DNA of 64,000 nucleotides, taken from NCBI RefSeq assembly GCF_000020125.1, contig NC_010681.1, forward strand, positions 3,410,001 to 3,474,000. Reading direction: 5' to 3'. Under the pieces are notes generated by a model. It ran no database searches. It saw nothing but the letters and a program-made list of their open reading frames with translations, and was not told the origin of the DNA. A program made the position numbers and the translations under genes. Below, one piece after another: positions 31,347 to 40,207 of this stretch. Origin of the DNA: Paraburkholderia phytofirmans PsJN (GTDB taxonomy: Bacteria; Pseudomonadota; Gammaproteobacteria; Burkholderiales; Burkholderiaceae). How positions within the stretch are numbered: position 1 is the first letter of the stretch; each line of letters begins with the position of its first letter.

Positions 31347-31769
31347 TCAGTTCGATTCCAGCACGACGAGTTGACCGCTTACCGCAATCGCGGCGGCGCT
31401 CGGACTCACGCCGCAGGTGAATTCGGTCGACGAGTTGCTCTCGGTGCTATGAAAACGCGTCGACACATCGATCACGGCATTGGCGTGGCGTTCGTTGGCC
31501 GCCGCGCGCAGTTTCTGCATGGCTTCGGCGAGCGCTGCGTGACAGGCGTCGTCGGGACCGGCGACCTTGCGCGCGATCCGCACGGAGTACGACACGTCGC
31601 CCAGTCGGCTCTTGACCGCCGGGTGGTTCTGTTGCCCGAAATACACCGGCACGTTGCCGCGCGATTCGCCGCCGGCCGCGGCGAGCGGCAGCGACTTCAC
31701 CTGCGTGGCGCAACCTGCCAACGTCAACGCCATGACTGCCAATGCGCCCAGTACACCTGTTCTTTTCAT
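31347..31769 (-). CDS. Small lipoprotein paralogous to its downstream neighbour
   Basis: 140 residues. The lipobox LTLAGC gives a lipid-anchored cysteine at residue 20. The mature part repeats the plan of the neighbour at 30843: YFGQQNHPAV, DACHAALAEAMQKL, NAVIDVSTRF, SSTEFTCGVSP and a hydrophobic C-terminal strand pair. Two non-lipid cysteines are shared by both proteins and may form a disulfide. It lies 39 bp after the last ketosynthase gene of the aryl-polyene operon, so it is probably co-transcribed. It may take the place of the small outer-membrane lipoprotein (ApeN) of other loci; that is a guess. Confidence 0.72.
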   Translation of the reverse strand: MKRTGVLGALAVMALTLAGCATQVKSLPLAAAGGESRGNVPVYFGQQNHPAVKSRLGDVSYSVRIARKVAGPDDACHAALAEAMQKLRAAANERHANAVIDVSTRFHSTESNSSTEFTCGVSPSAAAIAVSGQLVVLESN

Positions 31770-31808
31770 TTTTTTCTCGCCTTCGTTCTTTATAAAATCG
31801 CGGCCGTT

Positions 31809-33050
31809 TCAGCCGCCCTGCCATGCCTGGAACACCAAACTCGCGCAACTTCCGCCGAACCCGTACGACACCGACATCGCCGTGCCGATGCGCGCGTCGC
31901 GCGCTGTGCGCACGAGCGGCATGCCGTCGAGCGCGGGCTCCGGCGTGTCCATATCCGCAGTGCCCGCGATAAAGCCATCGCGCATCATCAGCAGCGTGTA
32001 GATCGCTTCGTGCGCGCCGCAGGCGCCGAGCGGATGCCCGGTCATGCCCTTGGTCGACGAAAACGCCGGCACGCGATGATCGAACGCCGCGCCGAACACT
32101 TCGTTCAACGCGTGCAGTTCTTCAAGGTCGCCGAGCGGCGTCGACGGTGCGTGCGTGTTGACGTAGTCGGGCCGCTTGCCCGCTTCGTTCAGCGCGCCGC
32201 GCATGGACCGCGCAATCCCCGCCGCGCGCGGCGTGACCATGCCGCTGCTGTCCGTGCAGTCGCCGAAACCGGTGAGCTCGGCGTAGATACGCGCGCCGCG
32301 CGCGAGCGCATGATCGAGCGATTCGAGCACCAGCACGCCGCCGCCCGACGCGATCACGAAACCGTCGCGCTCGGTGTCGTACGGACGCGAAGCACGCTGC
32401 GGCGTGTCATTGAAGCGGCGCGACAACGCGCCCATTGCGTCGAACATCAGCGTCATGTTGTCGTGCAGCGACTCGCTGCCGCCGGCCAGCACGATCTGCT
32501 GACGGCCGGTCTGAATCAGTTGCATCGCCTGGCCGATAGCGAGCGCCGAAGTCGTGCACGCCGACGACGGCGAGTAGCTCACGCCTTCGAGCCCGAACAC
32601 CTGCGCGACATTGGCCGACGCGGTGCTGCTCATCGCGTGCGGCACGACATAGGGCGGCACTTTCTCGACGCCGCGTGAACTGGCGATCGTCATGGCCGCG
32701 TCGTAGCTCAGCATGTTGCCGACGCCCGAGCCGATCACGGTGCCCGCGCGCGGCGAACGTAGCGCCCGAGCGTCGAGTCCGGCATCGCTGATCGCTTTAC
32801 GCGCGGCATGACACGCGAAGCGCGCGGTGTCGCCCATGAAGCGTTCGAGCTTGCGCTCGAACGGCGTCTCATGCGCGACCGAGGCAACGCCCGCCACCTG
32901 TGAGCCGAAGCCCCGCTCGCGCCACGCGTCGATCCGTTCGATCCGCGAGCGGCCCACGCGCAAGGCAGCGGAGACTTCGTCGAGCGTATTGCCGAGACAC
33001 GACACGATCCCCATGCCGGTCACCACCACGCGTTGCAACGCCACGCTCAT
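31809..33050 (-). CDS. Additional beta-ketoacyl-ACP synthase (FabF type)
   Basis: 413 residues of thiolase-fold ketosynthase. The nucleophile is in SSACTTSALAIGQAM, the first histidine in NTHAPSTPLGD (usual form NAHGTSTPLGD, so Gly-Thr is Ala-Pro here) and the second in KGMTGHPLGACGAHE. It should condense malonyl-ACP with an acyl chain. This is the third full KS in the operon beside the ApeO-like and ApeR-like enzymes, and it overlaps the ApeR-like gene by 4 bp (33047-33050). Its job, for example starter loading or a special extension step, is not evident. Confidence 0.88.
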   Translation of the reverse strand: MSVALQRVVVTGMGIVSCLGNTLDEVSAALRVGRSRIERIDAWRERGFGSQVAGVASVAHETPFERKLERFMGDTARFACHAARKAISDAGLDARALRSPRAGTVIGSGVGNMLSYDAAMTIASSRGVEKVPPYVVPHAMSSTASANVAQVFGLEGVSYSPSSACTTSALAIGQAMQLIQTGRQQIVLAGGSESLHDNMTLMFDAMGALSRRFNDTPQRASRPYDTERDGFVIASGGGVLVLESLDHALARGARIYAELTGFGDCTDSSGMVTPRAAGIARSMRGALNEAGKRPDYVNTHAPSTPLGDLEELHALNEVFGAAFDHRVPAFSSTKGMTGHPLGACGAHEAIYTLLMMRDGFIAGTADMDTPEPALDGMPLVRTARDARIGTAMSVSYGFGGSCASLVFQAWQGG

Positions 33051-34273
33051 CGAACGCGCCTGAAAATCAGCGACGTATTGATGCCGCCGAACGCGAAGTT
33101 GTTGCTCATCACGTACTCGGCGTCGATCTCACGGCCCGCGCCGACAATGTAGTCGAGCGGCGCGCAAGCCGGGTCAATATTTGTCAAGTTCAAGGTGGGC
33201 GCATACCAGTTGCGCTTCATCATCTCGATGGTCCACCACGCTTCGAGCGCGCCGCACGCGCCGAGCGTGTGGCCGACATAACTCTTGAGCGAACTGATCG
33301 GCATGCGCGCGCCGAAGGTCTGCGCGGTCGCATGGCTTTCGGCGATGTCGCCGCGATCCGTCGAGGTGCCGTGCGCGTTCACATACTCGATCGCTTCGGG
33401 CGGCAGTTGGGCGTCGTCGAGCGCGAGCCGCATTGCGAACGCCATGGTTTCGGCGGTCGGCTGGGTCATATGCGCGCCGTCCGAATTGCAGCCGAAGCCG
33501 ACAATCTCCGCGTGAATCCGCGCGCCGCGCGCAACCGCATGCTCATATTCTTCGAGCACCAGCGTAGCCGCGCCTTCGCCGACCACGAGGCCGTCGCGCG
33601 CGGCGTCGAACGGACGCGGCGTCAGATGCGGCTCGTCGTTGCGCGTGCTGGTTGCGTACAGCGTGTCGAACACGGCGACGGCCGGACCCGACAATTCCTC
33701 CGCACCGCCGGCGAGCATCAGCGTCTGCTTGCCGCTCTGGATCGCTTCATACGCGTAGCCGATCGCCTGGCTGCCCGACGCGCAAGCGCACGAGGTCGGA
33801 ATGATTCGTCCTTTCAGATCCCAGAACAGGCTGACGTTGACCGCCGTGGTGTGCGGCATCATCTGCACGTAGCTGTTCGACGTGACGTCGCTCATCGAGC
33901 CGGTTTCGAGCATCGTACCGAACGCGCGGATCGGCTGCACCGAGCCCGACGACGAACCATAGGCGACGCCCATGCGGCCGTCCTTGATGGTGGCGTCGTC
34001 GGCGAGGCCCGCGTCGGCGAGCGCGAGTTCGCTGGCGCGCACCGAGTACATCGACACCGGCCCCATCGAACGGGTCTTCTTGCGCGGATAGTGCGCGGGC
34101 GCCGTGAAATCCGGCAGCGGACACGCGAGCCGCGTATGCAGCGATTCGAAGTAATCCCACTCGGGCATGCGGCGCACGGCGTTCACGCCGCTCTTCAAGC
34201 GCGTTTCGATCACGTCCCAGCTATCGCCCAATGCCGTGACGCCGCCCATGCCGGTTATGACGACGCGCTTCAT
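33047..34273 (-). CDS. apeR: Aryl-polyene beta-ketoacyl synthase, ApeR-like
   Basis: 408 residues. Catalytic residues: Cys in PTSCACASGSQAIG, His in NAHGTSTDRGD and His in SYVGHTLGACGALEAWW. The order KS (ApeO), dehydratase (ApeP), ketoreductase (ApeQ), KS (ApeR) is that of known aryl-polyene loci, which is the main reason for the symbol. ApeR-type enzymes act in the first or general condensations. The start shares one base with the stop of the ketoreductase gene. Confidence 0.86.
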   Translation of the reverse strand: MKRVVITGMGGVTALGDSWDVIETRLKSGVNAVRRMPEWDYFESLHTRLACPLPDFTAPAHYPRKKTRSMGPVSMYSVRASELALADAGLADDATIKDGRMGVAYGSSSGSVQPIRAFGTMLETGSMSDVTSNSYVQMMPHTTAVNVSLFWDLKGRIIPTSCACASGSQAIGYAYEAIQSGKQTLMLAGGAEELSGPAVAVFDTLYATSTRNDEPHLTPRPFDAARDGLVVGEGAATLVLEEYEHAVARGARIHAEIVGFGCNSDGAHMTQPTAETMAFAMRLALDDAQLPPEAIEYVNAHGTSTDRGDIAESHATAQTFGARMPISSLKSYVGHTLGACGALEAWWTIEMMKRNWYAPTLNLTNIDPACAPLDYIVGAGREIDAEYVMSNNFAFGGINTSLIFRRVR

Positions 34274-34998
34274 CAGATCATCCCGCCATTGACGCCGATC
34301 ACCTGACGCGTGACATACGAGGCCGCATCCGACATCAGGAAGCTGACCACGGACGCCACCTCGGCAGGCTGGCCGACGCGGTTCATCGGCACCGTCTTGA
34401 GCGCCTGTTCGAGCGGCATTTCATCGAGCATGCCGGTCTCGATCAGCCCCGGCGCCACGCAATTGACGGTGATGTTGCGCGACGCCAGTTCGACGGCGAG
34501 CGCCTTGCTCGCGCCGATCAGGCCGGCCTTCGCCGCGCTGTAGTTGACCTGGCCGCGATTGCCCATCACGCCGGACACCGAAGCGATCGTGACGATGCGG
34601 CCGCCCTTGCGGGCGCGCACCATCGGCATGGTCAATGGATGGACGACGTTGTAGAACGAGTCGAGACCGGTTTCGATCACGATGTCCCAATCTTCTTCGG
34701 TGAGCGCGGGGAACGCGGCGTCGCGCGTCACGCCCGCGCTGCATACGATGCCGTAGTAGGGCCCGTGCGCCGCGACGTCCGCTTCGAGCACTTCGCGGCA
34801 CACCGCGCGCTCGCGCACGTCGAATTGCAGCACGCGCGCCGTGCCGCCCTGCGCGGCGATGCCCGTCGCCACCGCATCGGCTTCGCTGCGCCCCGTGCGG
34901 CAATGCACGGACACCGCGAAGCCGTCGGCGGCCAACTTGTACGCAATCGCGCGGCCAATGCCGCGGCTTGCGCCGGTAACGAGAACACGCCGGCTCAT
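34273..34998 (-). CDS. apeQ: 3-ketoacyl-ACP reductase of the aryl-polyene pathway
   Basis: 241 residues, a FabG-type short-chain dehydrogenase. NADPH-binding TGASRGIGRAIA lies at residues 7-18; the Ser-Tyr-Lys triad is in SVSGVMGNRGQVNYSAAKAG. In the polyene cycle it reduces the 3-keto group formed by the ketosynthases before dehydration. It overlaps the dehydratase gene by 4 bp and the ApeR-like gene by 1 bp. Confidence 0.92.
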   Translation of the reverse strand: MSRRVLVTGASRGIGRAIAYKLAADGFAVSVHCRTGRSEADAVATGIAAQGGTARVLQFDVRERAVCREVLEADVAAHGPYYGIVCSAGVTRDAAFPALTEEDWDIVIETGLDSFYNVVHPLTMPMVRARKGGRIVTIASVSGVMGNRGQVNYSAAKAGLIGASKALAVELASRNITVNCVAPGLIETGMLDEMPLEQALKTVPMNRVGQPAEVASVVSFLMSDAASYVTRQVIGVNGGMI

Positions 34999-35516
34999 GA
35001 ACTGAAACTCCCTTCAATGAATGACTGAAAATCGCGCGGTTGAAAAACCTTGATGACGGCTTCGGCGCACACCGCGTCGCCGTGCCGGATGGTGCATTCG
35101 TAGGCGCCATGGCCCTCTTCGCTGCGCAGCAGTTCCGAGACGTGCACCGATAACCGCGCGCCGCCCGCAAACGACGGCTGCAATGCCTTGTAGCTGCGCG
35201 AGCCGAGCAGCACGCCGGGGCGCGCGCGGCCGCCGCCGCGCATGGCCAGCAACGCGACGTGCGCGGCGATCGCCTGCGCCATCAGCTCGATGCCGATCCA
35301 CGCGGGCATGGCGCCGTCGATGTCGGCATACCAGGCGTCGGCGCGCACCGTGGCGCGCGCGCTCAGCGTTTCTTCGCTGAATGTGTCGACCGAGTCGATC
35401 AGCAGCATGGTGCCGCGATGCGGGATGATCGCTTCGATCGGCTGCTGGAGCAGTTCGTCAACGGTGGGCGTCGGGTTCATCGCGTGGCTTATCGCGTGGT
35501 TCATTGGGCAACTCAT
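34995..35516 (-). CDS. apeP: Hotdog-fold 3-hydroxyacyl-ACP dehydratase, ApeP-like
   Basis: 173 residues from MSCPMNHAISHAMNPTP; an inner ATG (MNPTPTVDELL) is also possible. The FabA/FabZ-like hotdog shows PHRGTMLLIDSV early and AMPAWIGIELMAQAIAAHVAL on the central helix, the ApeP pattern. In the characterised Xenorhabdus system ApeP pairs with the ApeI dehydratase, as I recall. Here the ApeI-like domain is fused to the ligase encoded at 43510-45216. Confidence 0.85.
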   Translation of the reverse strand: MSCPMNHAISHAMNPTPTVDELLQQPIEAIIPHRGTMLLIDSVDTFSEETLSARATVRADAWYADIDGAMPAWIGIELMAQAIAAHVALLAMRGGGRARPGVLLGSRSYKALQPSFAGGARLSVHVSELLRSEEGHGAYECTIRHGDAVCAEAVIKVFQPRDFQSFIEGSFSS

Positions 35517-36694
35517 CGGGCAAGAACGAGGCTGACGTTGCTGCCGCCGAACGCAAATGAATTGCTCATTGCGTATTGCGCGCCGCCGCGCGGCATGAAG
35601 CGTTCGCTAACGACCAGGTCCAGTGCGGGCAACGCGGGATCCGCCTCGCCGTCCCACAGATGACGCGGCAGCGGCACATCGTCGTGCGCCAGCGAGAGCC
35701 ACGTGAACGCGAGTTCGGTGGCGCCCGCAGCGCCGAGCTGGTGGCCGGTCAACGGCTTGGTGCCGCTCGTCGCCACGCCTTGCGGAAACACGCGCGACAT
35801 CAAACCCGCTTCCATTTCATCGTTCTTGCGTGTGGCGGTGGCATGCAGATTCACATAGCCGATCGCCGACGACTCGATGCCCGCATCGGCCAGCGCCGCG
35901 CGCAAAGCGAGTTCACCGCCCACGCCTTGCGGGTCCGGCGACGAAATGTGATGCGCGTCGCTCGATTCGCCGACGCCCGCGAGCCGCACCGCCGCTTCGT
36001 CGCGGCTCATCAGGAACACGGCTGCGCCTTCACCGACGTTGATCCCGCAGCGGTTGCGGCTCATCGGATTGCTGCGCACGTTGCTGGTCGATTCAAGCGA
36101 TGCGAAACCCTGCACCGTCAGCTCGCACAACGAATCGACGCCGCCCACCACGACGGCGTCGCACAGTTGCAATTGCAGCAGCCGGCGCGCGGACGCAAAG
36201 GCCTTTGCGCTCGACGTGCACGCAGTCGAGATGGTGAAGGCCGGACCATGCACACCGAGCACGGCGGCAGCAAACGGCGCCGCTGTGCCGATTTCCATTT
36301 GCCGGTAGTTGAAGTTCACGGGCAGATCGCCCGCTTGCGCCTGATAGACGAACGCCGCTTCGGCGGCTTCGATACCCGACGTGCTGGTGCCGAGCACCAC
36401 GCCGATGCGATGCGCGCCGTAGCGTTCGCGCGCCGCCTCGACAGCGGGCGCGATTTGCGTCAGCGCGGCGAGCAGCAGGCGGTTATTGCGGCAGTCGTAA
36501 CGGGCGAGTTCGGCGGGCGGCGCCAGCTCCAGCGGCGCAAGCACGCTGCCGACGAACGCCTCGCCGATCCCCGTATGCGCGTTCGCCATACCCGGCGAAT
36601 GACCGGCGGCGAGCGCCGGGACAATGCTGTCGAGGTCGCCGCCGAGCGCGTTGATCATGCCGAGCGCGTGCAAATAAACTGATGGCGCTTTCAT
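35513..36694 (-). CDS. apeO: Aryl-polyene chain-extending ketosynthase, ApeO-like
   Basis: 393 residues from MKAPSVYLHALGMINALGG. The frame is open for another 139 codons upstream but those lie inside the exporter gene, and the chosen ATG overlaps the exporter stop (ATGA) behind AAGGAGG. Catalytic Cys in ISTACTSSAKAFASA, His in YVNLHATATRKND, and His in KPLTGHQLGAAGATELA. ApeO proteins form a heterodimer with the chain-length factor ApeC, which is encoded at the other end of this operon. Confidence 0.88.
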   Translation of the reverse strand: MKAPSVYLHALGMINALGGDLDSIVPALAAGHSPGMANAHTGIGEAFVGSVLAPLELAPPAELARYDCRNNRLLLAALTQIAPAVEAARERYGAHRIGVVLGTSTSGIEAAEAAFVYQAQAGDLPVNFNYRQMEIGTAAPFAAAVLGVHGPAFTISTACTSSAKAFASARRLLQLQLCDAVVVGGVDSLCELTVQGFASLESTSNVRSNPMSRNRCGINVGEGAAVFLMSRDEAAVRLAGVGESSDAHHISSPDPQGVGGELALRAALADAGIESSAIGYVNLHATATRKNDEMEAGLMSRVFPQGVATSGTKPLTGHQLGAAGATELAFTWLSLAHDDVPLPRHLWDGEADPALPALDLVVSERFMPRGGAQYAMSNSFAFGGSNVSLVLAR

Positions 36695-39102
36695 GCGGCC
36701 CTCCTTGATTCCAATGGCATGCCGATCGGCGCGAGCAGCACCGAAACCGCAATGCCGAGCGCGAGCGTCGCGCCGAAACTCTCCAGCGCGGGCATCGCGC
36801 TCATACCGAGCATGCCGAACGACAACAACGTCGTAGCCGCCGACAGCAGCACGCCCGTCCACACCGCGCCGAGATCCGCGTCCGCGCGCAGGCAGCCTTC
36901 GCGCAGGAATACGGCATAGTTTGCGCCCACGCCGAGCACGAGCATCAGCGCGAGCCAGTTGAACAGATTGAGCGGTACGTGCGCATAGCCGAATACGGCG
37001 AGCGTGACGCCCACCGCGAGCAGCACCGGCAAGGTCACGGCGATGCCCCCACGCACTTTGTATCTCAGCATCAACAGAACGAGCACGAGTGCAAGCGCGC
37101 CGCCGAGCCACCAGCCGCTATCCACGCGATACGCGCCGAACAGTTTCGACACGCTGGCGGCCTTGTCGACGAACACCACCCCGGACAAGCCCTGCGCGGC
37201 CGCGATCAACGCGGGTTCGTTCTGCGGCGTCACGCCCTGCGGGATGACGACCGCCGCATAGGCTTTCGTCGACGAATCGACTTCGCCAAGCCAGAGGTGT
37301 TTGTACGGTTGCGACCACGGCGTCGCGAGCCACGTATCGATCGTGAGCGGCGCTTGTGGTTTCGCGTACGCGGCGAGCCAGGCGTCGGCCACTTCGTCCT
37401 TGAAACCGGCTTGCAGGAGCGTGGCGCGCAATGCGGCGCGGTCGTTGAAAACATGCTGCGAAAGCAACGCACGATCTTCATTCTGCTGTTTCGCGGACGG
37501 CACGAACTGCGCAACCGACTGATAGCTGCCGACCTTGTCCGCGGTGCCGTTCAACGCATCCAGTTTCGTGCCTAATGCTTCCGCGCGTTGCAGCACGACC
37601 TCGGGCGTCTCGCCGCGCACGACGAAAAACTGCGCACTGTTATCCACGCCGACCGCCGCGCGCACTTTGTCTTCCTGCGCGACGAGCGCCGGATCGCGCT
37701 GGATCAGCAGATGGATATCGTCGTCGCTGGTCAGGCGCAGCCAGCCGGGAATCGCCAGCAGCAGCAACAGCGCCGCCACGAACCACGCCCGCCTGCCGCC
37801 GATCGTGCGATGCCACACCGTCAGCACGCGCGCCGCACCTGCAAACACGCGCTTGGGGCTGCGTTTGGGCGCGCGGGTGAGCAACGCGGGCAGCAGCCAG
37901 AGCACGGACGCGAACGCCGTCGTAATACCGGCAATCGCGAAGCAGGCGATCTGCTTGAGCGCGGGAAACGGCACCCACGTGAGGATCGCGTAGCCGAGCA
38001 GGCTCGTCGCGAGCGCCACGCTCAACGCGGGACGCACGGCGCGCGCGCCACGCCGCGCGTCCCAATCGCGTTGCGCGCCGAGATACACGACGAAGTACTG
38101 AATCGAATAGTCGACGGCCTCGCCGATCAGGCTCGCGCCGAACACGAGCGTCAACAGATGCAGCTTGCCGAATACCAGCATCGTCACCGCCAGCGCGCAG
38201 ACAATGCCGAGCGCGGTGGACACGAAGCCGAGCAACAACAGACGCGGCGAACGGAACACCCACATCATCAGCAGCGCGATGCCGCACAGCGACGCGAGGC
38301 CGATCAGATGCACTTCATGTTCCGACGCGCTGCGTGCCGACTCGGCGTAGAACACGGCGCCGGTTCGCGCCACGGAGACATCCGGGAACGATTGTTTTAA
38401 TGTGCTTTCGCCTTGAGCGAGCGACGCGAGTACCGCGTGCTGCGTTTTGGTTTCGTACGCAGAGCCCGGCAGCGTCGCGACGATTAGTACGCTGGTGGCG
38501 GCACCTTGATGCGCGACCAGCATGTTGTCTTCGAGTTCGAGATTCGATGTGGCAAGCGGCAGGCCGCCGAGCCAGTGTTCGAGCCAGCCGAACGGATCGT
38601 CGGAGAGCGGCGTGGTGAGTCCGCCGCGCAGCGGGCTGTAGATGCGCTGGGCGAGCGCGTCGTGCAACGTGGTGGTGCCGACCGTGCCACTCGCGAGCGC
38701 CGCCCGGTCTGCAGGAGCCAGCAAGCCGAAACGATATGGCATGTACAACGCCGCGATCTGCGATAAATCGAACGGCGGCAACTCGGCCGTCACCGAACCG
38801 AACGCCCCGCTCTTTTGCAACGAAGCGCCGAGTTGTTTCGCCGCGGCTTTCGCATGCGCGTCGTCGTTGCTGGTAACGAGAAAAACGGTGCGGTCGCCGA
38901 GCGCGCTCGCCAGTGTATCGACCGCCTTTTCGGCGACCGGATCTGCCTCGGTCGCCGGCAACAACGCGAGCAGATTGGTTTGCAGCGGCGACGGTCCCGC
39001 GAATCGCCAGCCGCAATACAACGCCGCAGCGAGCGCGAGCAGCAGCCACGCGGCGCGCATACCCCACGCCTGTTTCGCGGATCGCTGTTGCAGCATGTCC
39101 AT
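36691..39102 (-). CDS. apeM: MMPL/RND-type exporter of the aryl-polyene pathway
   Basis: 803 residues. Two halves each have one helix, a periplasmic domain of ~200 residues and five clustered helices, the MMPL/RND plan. The second-helix block holds LIGEAVDYSIQYFVVYLG, and the second repeat VLGVGANYAVFLREGCLR. It probably moves the finished aryl-polyene lipid or its carrier from the inner membrane toward the outer membrane, together with the LolA-like protein encoded just before it (one-base overlap, TAATG). Confidence 0.9.
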   Translation of the reverse strand: MDMLQQRSAKQAWGMRAAWLLLALAAALYCGWRFAGPSPLQTNLLALLPATEADPVAEKAVDTLASALGDRTVFLVTSNDDAHAKAAAKQLGASLQKSGAFGSVTAELPPFDLSQIAALYMPYRFGLLAPADRAALASGTVGTTTLHDALAQRIYSPLRGGLTTPLSDDPFGWLEHWLGGLPLATSNLELEDNMLVAHQGAATSVLIVATLPGSAYETKTQHAVLASLAQGESTLKQSFPDVSVARTGAVFYAESARSASEHEVHLIGLASLCGIALLMMWVFRSPRLLLLGFVSTALGIVCALAVTMLVFGKLHLLTLVFGASLIGEAVDYSIQYFVVYLGAQRDWDARRGARAVRPALSVALATSLLGYAILTWVPFPALKQIACFAIAGITTAFASVLWLLPALLTRAPKRSPKRVFAGAARVLTVWHRTIGGRRAWFVAALLLLLAIPGWLRLTSDDDIHLLIQRDPALVAQEDKVRAAVGVDNSAQFFVVRGETPEVVLQRAEALGTKLDALNGTADKVGSYQSVAQFVPSAKQQNEDRALLSQHVFNDRAALRATLLQAGFKDEVADAWLAAYAKPQAPLTIDTWLATPWSQPYKHLWLGEVDSSTKAYAAVVIPQGVTPQNEPALIAAAQGLSGVVFVDKAASVSKLFGAYRVDSGWWLGGALALVLVLLMLRYKVRGGIAVTLPVLLAVGVTLAVFGYAHVPLNLFNWLALMLVLGVGANYAVFLREGCLRADADLGAVWTGVLLSAATTLLSFGMLGMSAMPALESFGATLALGIAVSVLLAPIGMPLESRRAA

Positions 39103-39788
39103 TACGGCGCTCCGAGCAGACCGCGTTCAGCCGCGGTGAGTTCGGTCACGGCCGCGCTCTTCGTGAATTCGAGTTGGGTAATGTCACCGTTCGCGAGCGT
39201 GATGCGCAAGCGCTGCAGATAGTCGCCGCCGTTCATCTCCAGACCTTTGATCGACTGCGCGATCTGCGGCTGATTCGGCGTGAGTTGCATACGCCATTGC
39301 GCGGCGCTGCCTTCGGCTTGCACGTCGAATTGCGAGTACAGCGCCGATAGATCGCCGCCGAGCATCGCGCGCATCATCTTCGAGACTTGCGCGACGCCGC
39401 GCGTGCCTTGCGCGCTGTGAGCCGTGACGCGTTGGCCGTTGGCGTTGACTTCGGTCACGCCGGCATCGGTGATCACGTAGGTGGCTTTGTATGGCGTGTC
39501 GATCTGCCAGATCACGCCACGTTCGCGGAAGAACAGCAGCGAGCCGGTGCTCACGAGCGGCTGCTTCATCGCGGCGAGCGTTTGCGTCTGCGTGAATTGC
39601 GCGCGCACGCCCTTGGCCTGCGCGAGATGCGCGGCGATCTGCGAGACGAGCGCGGGATTGCCGGGCGCGGCCTCTTTCGTCGATGCCAACGCAGCCGACG
39701 TAGGCTCCATCCCTACAACTGTCGCGGCAAGTACGCTCACCACGCTCAAAGCGCCCGCGATCACAGCGCGCAAATTCATCGTGCCCAT
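39102..39788 (-). CDS. apeL: LolA-like periplasmic carrier of the aryl-polyene pathway
   Basis: 228 residues. A signal peptide covers residues 1-30; the mature part has QIAAHLAQAKGVRAQFTQTQTLAAMKQPLVSTGSLLF-type LolA sequence around residues 50-85 and GVIWQIDTPYKATYVITDAGV. LolA proteins bind lipid chains in a half-barrel and ferry them across the periplasm. Its gene overlaps the thioesterase gene by 13 bp and the exporter by 1 bp. Confidence 0.88.
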   Translation of the reverse strand: MGTMNLRAVIAGALSVVSVLAATVVGMEPTSAALASTKEAAPGNPALVSQIAAHLAQAKGVRAQFTQTQTLAAMKQPLVSTGSLLFFRERGVIWQIDTPYKATYVITDAGVTEVNANGQRVTAHSAQGTRGVAQVSKMMRAMLGGDLSALYSQFDVQAEGSAAQWRMQLTPNQPQIAQSIKGLEMNGGDYLQRLRITLANGDITQLEFTKSAAVTELTAAERGLLGAP

Positions 39789-40207
39789 ACGCGCTCCAGC
39801 TTCTCAAACACGACCGGCGGCGAGACGAACTGCAACTCCTGGGTGGCGGCATCGACCGCGACCTGAATCGTATAACCCTTGGTCAGCCGCGTACCGGTCG
39901 CGCAATCGACGATTTCATAGCCTATTTTCAAGCGGTTTTCGTGTTCGAGCAGTTGCGTGCGCACTTCGATCTGCTGACCGTAGGTAGCCGGCTTCACGTA
40001 CTTGAGATGCGCCTCCACGATCGGCCACAGATAACCCGAAGCCTGCATCTCGCGATAGTCGTAGTCGAACGCGCGCAACAGCGCCGCGCGGCCGATCTCG
40101 AAGTACTTCAGATAATGGCCATGCCAGCAGACGTTCATCGCGTCGACATCGTGGAACGGCACTTCCACCGTCGCGCTCGCGCTCAACACTTTGCGGGAAC
40201 CGGTCAT
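39776..40207 (-). CDS. apeK: 4-hydroxybenzoyl-CoA thioesterase-type hotdog thioesterase
   Basis: 143 residues from MTGSRKVLSASATVEVPF, chosen because its ATG overlaps the stop of the ammonia-lyase gene (ATGA, 40204-40207). The 4HBT motif VPFHDVDAMNVCWHGHYLKYFEIGR contains the catalytic Asp. In aryl-polyene loci this enzyme may release chains or remove misprimed ACP cargo. The Phe/Tyr-rich middle (FDYDYREMQASGYLWPIVEAHLKY) is normal for the group. Confidence 0.88.
   Translation of the reverse strand: MTGSRKVLSASATVEVPFHDVDAMNVCWHGHYLKYFEIGRAALLRAFDYDYREMQASGYLWPIVEAHLKYVKPATYGQQIEVRTQLLEHENRLKIGYEIVDCATGTRLTKGYTIQVAVDAATQELQFVSPPVVFEKLERVWAR

Noticed and set aside
36695..37111. N-terminal extension of the ApeO-like KS
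   Set aside because: It lies wholly inside the exporter gene, and the ATGA overlap marks the true start.
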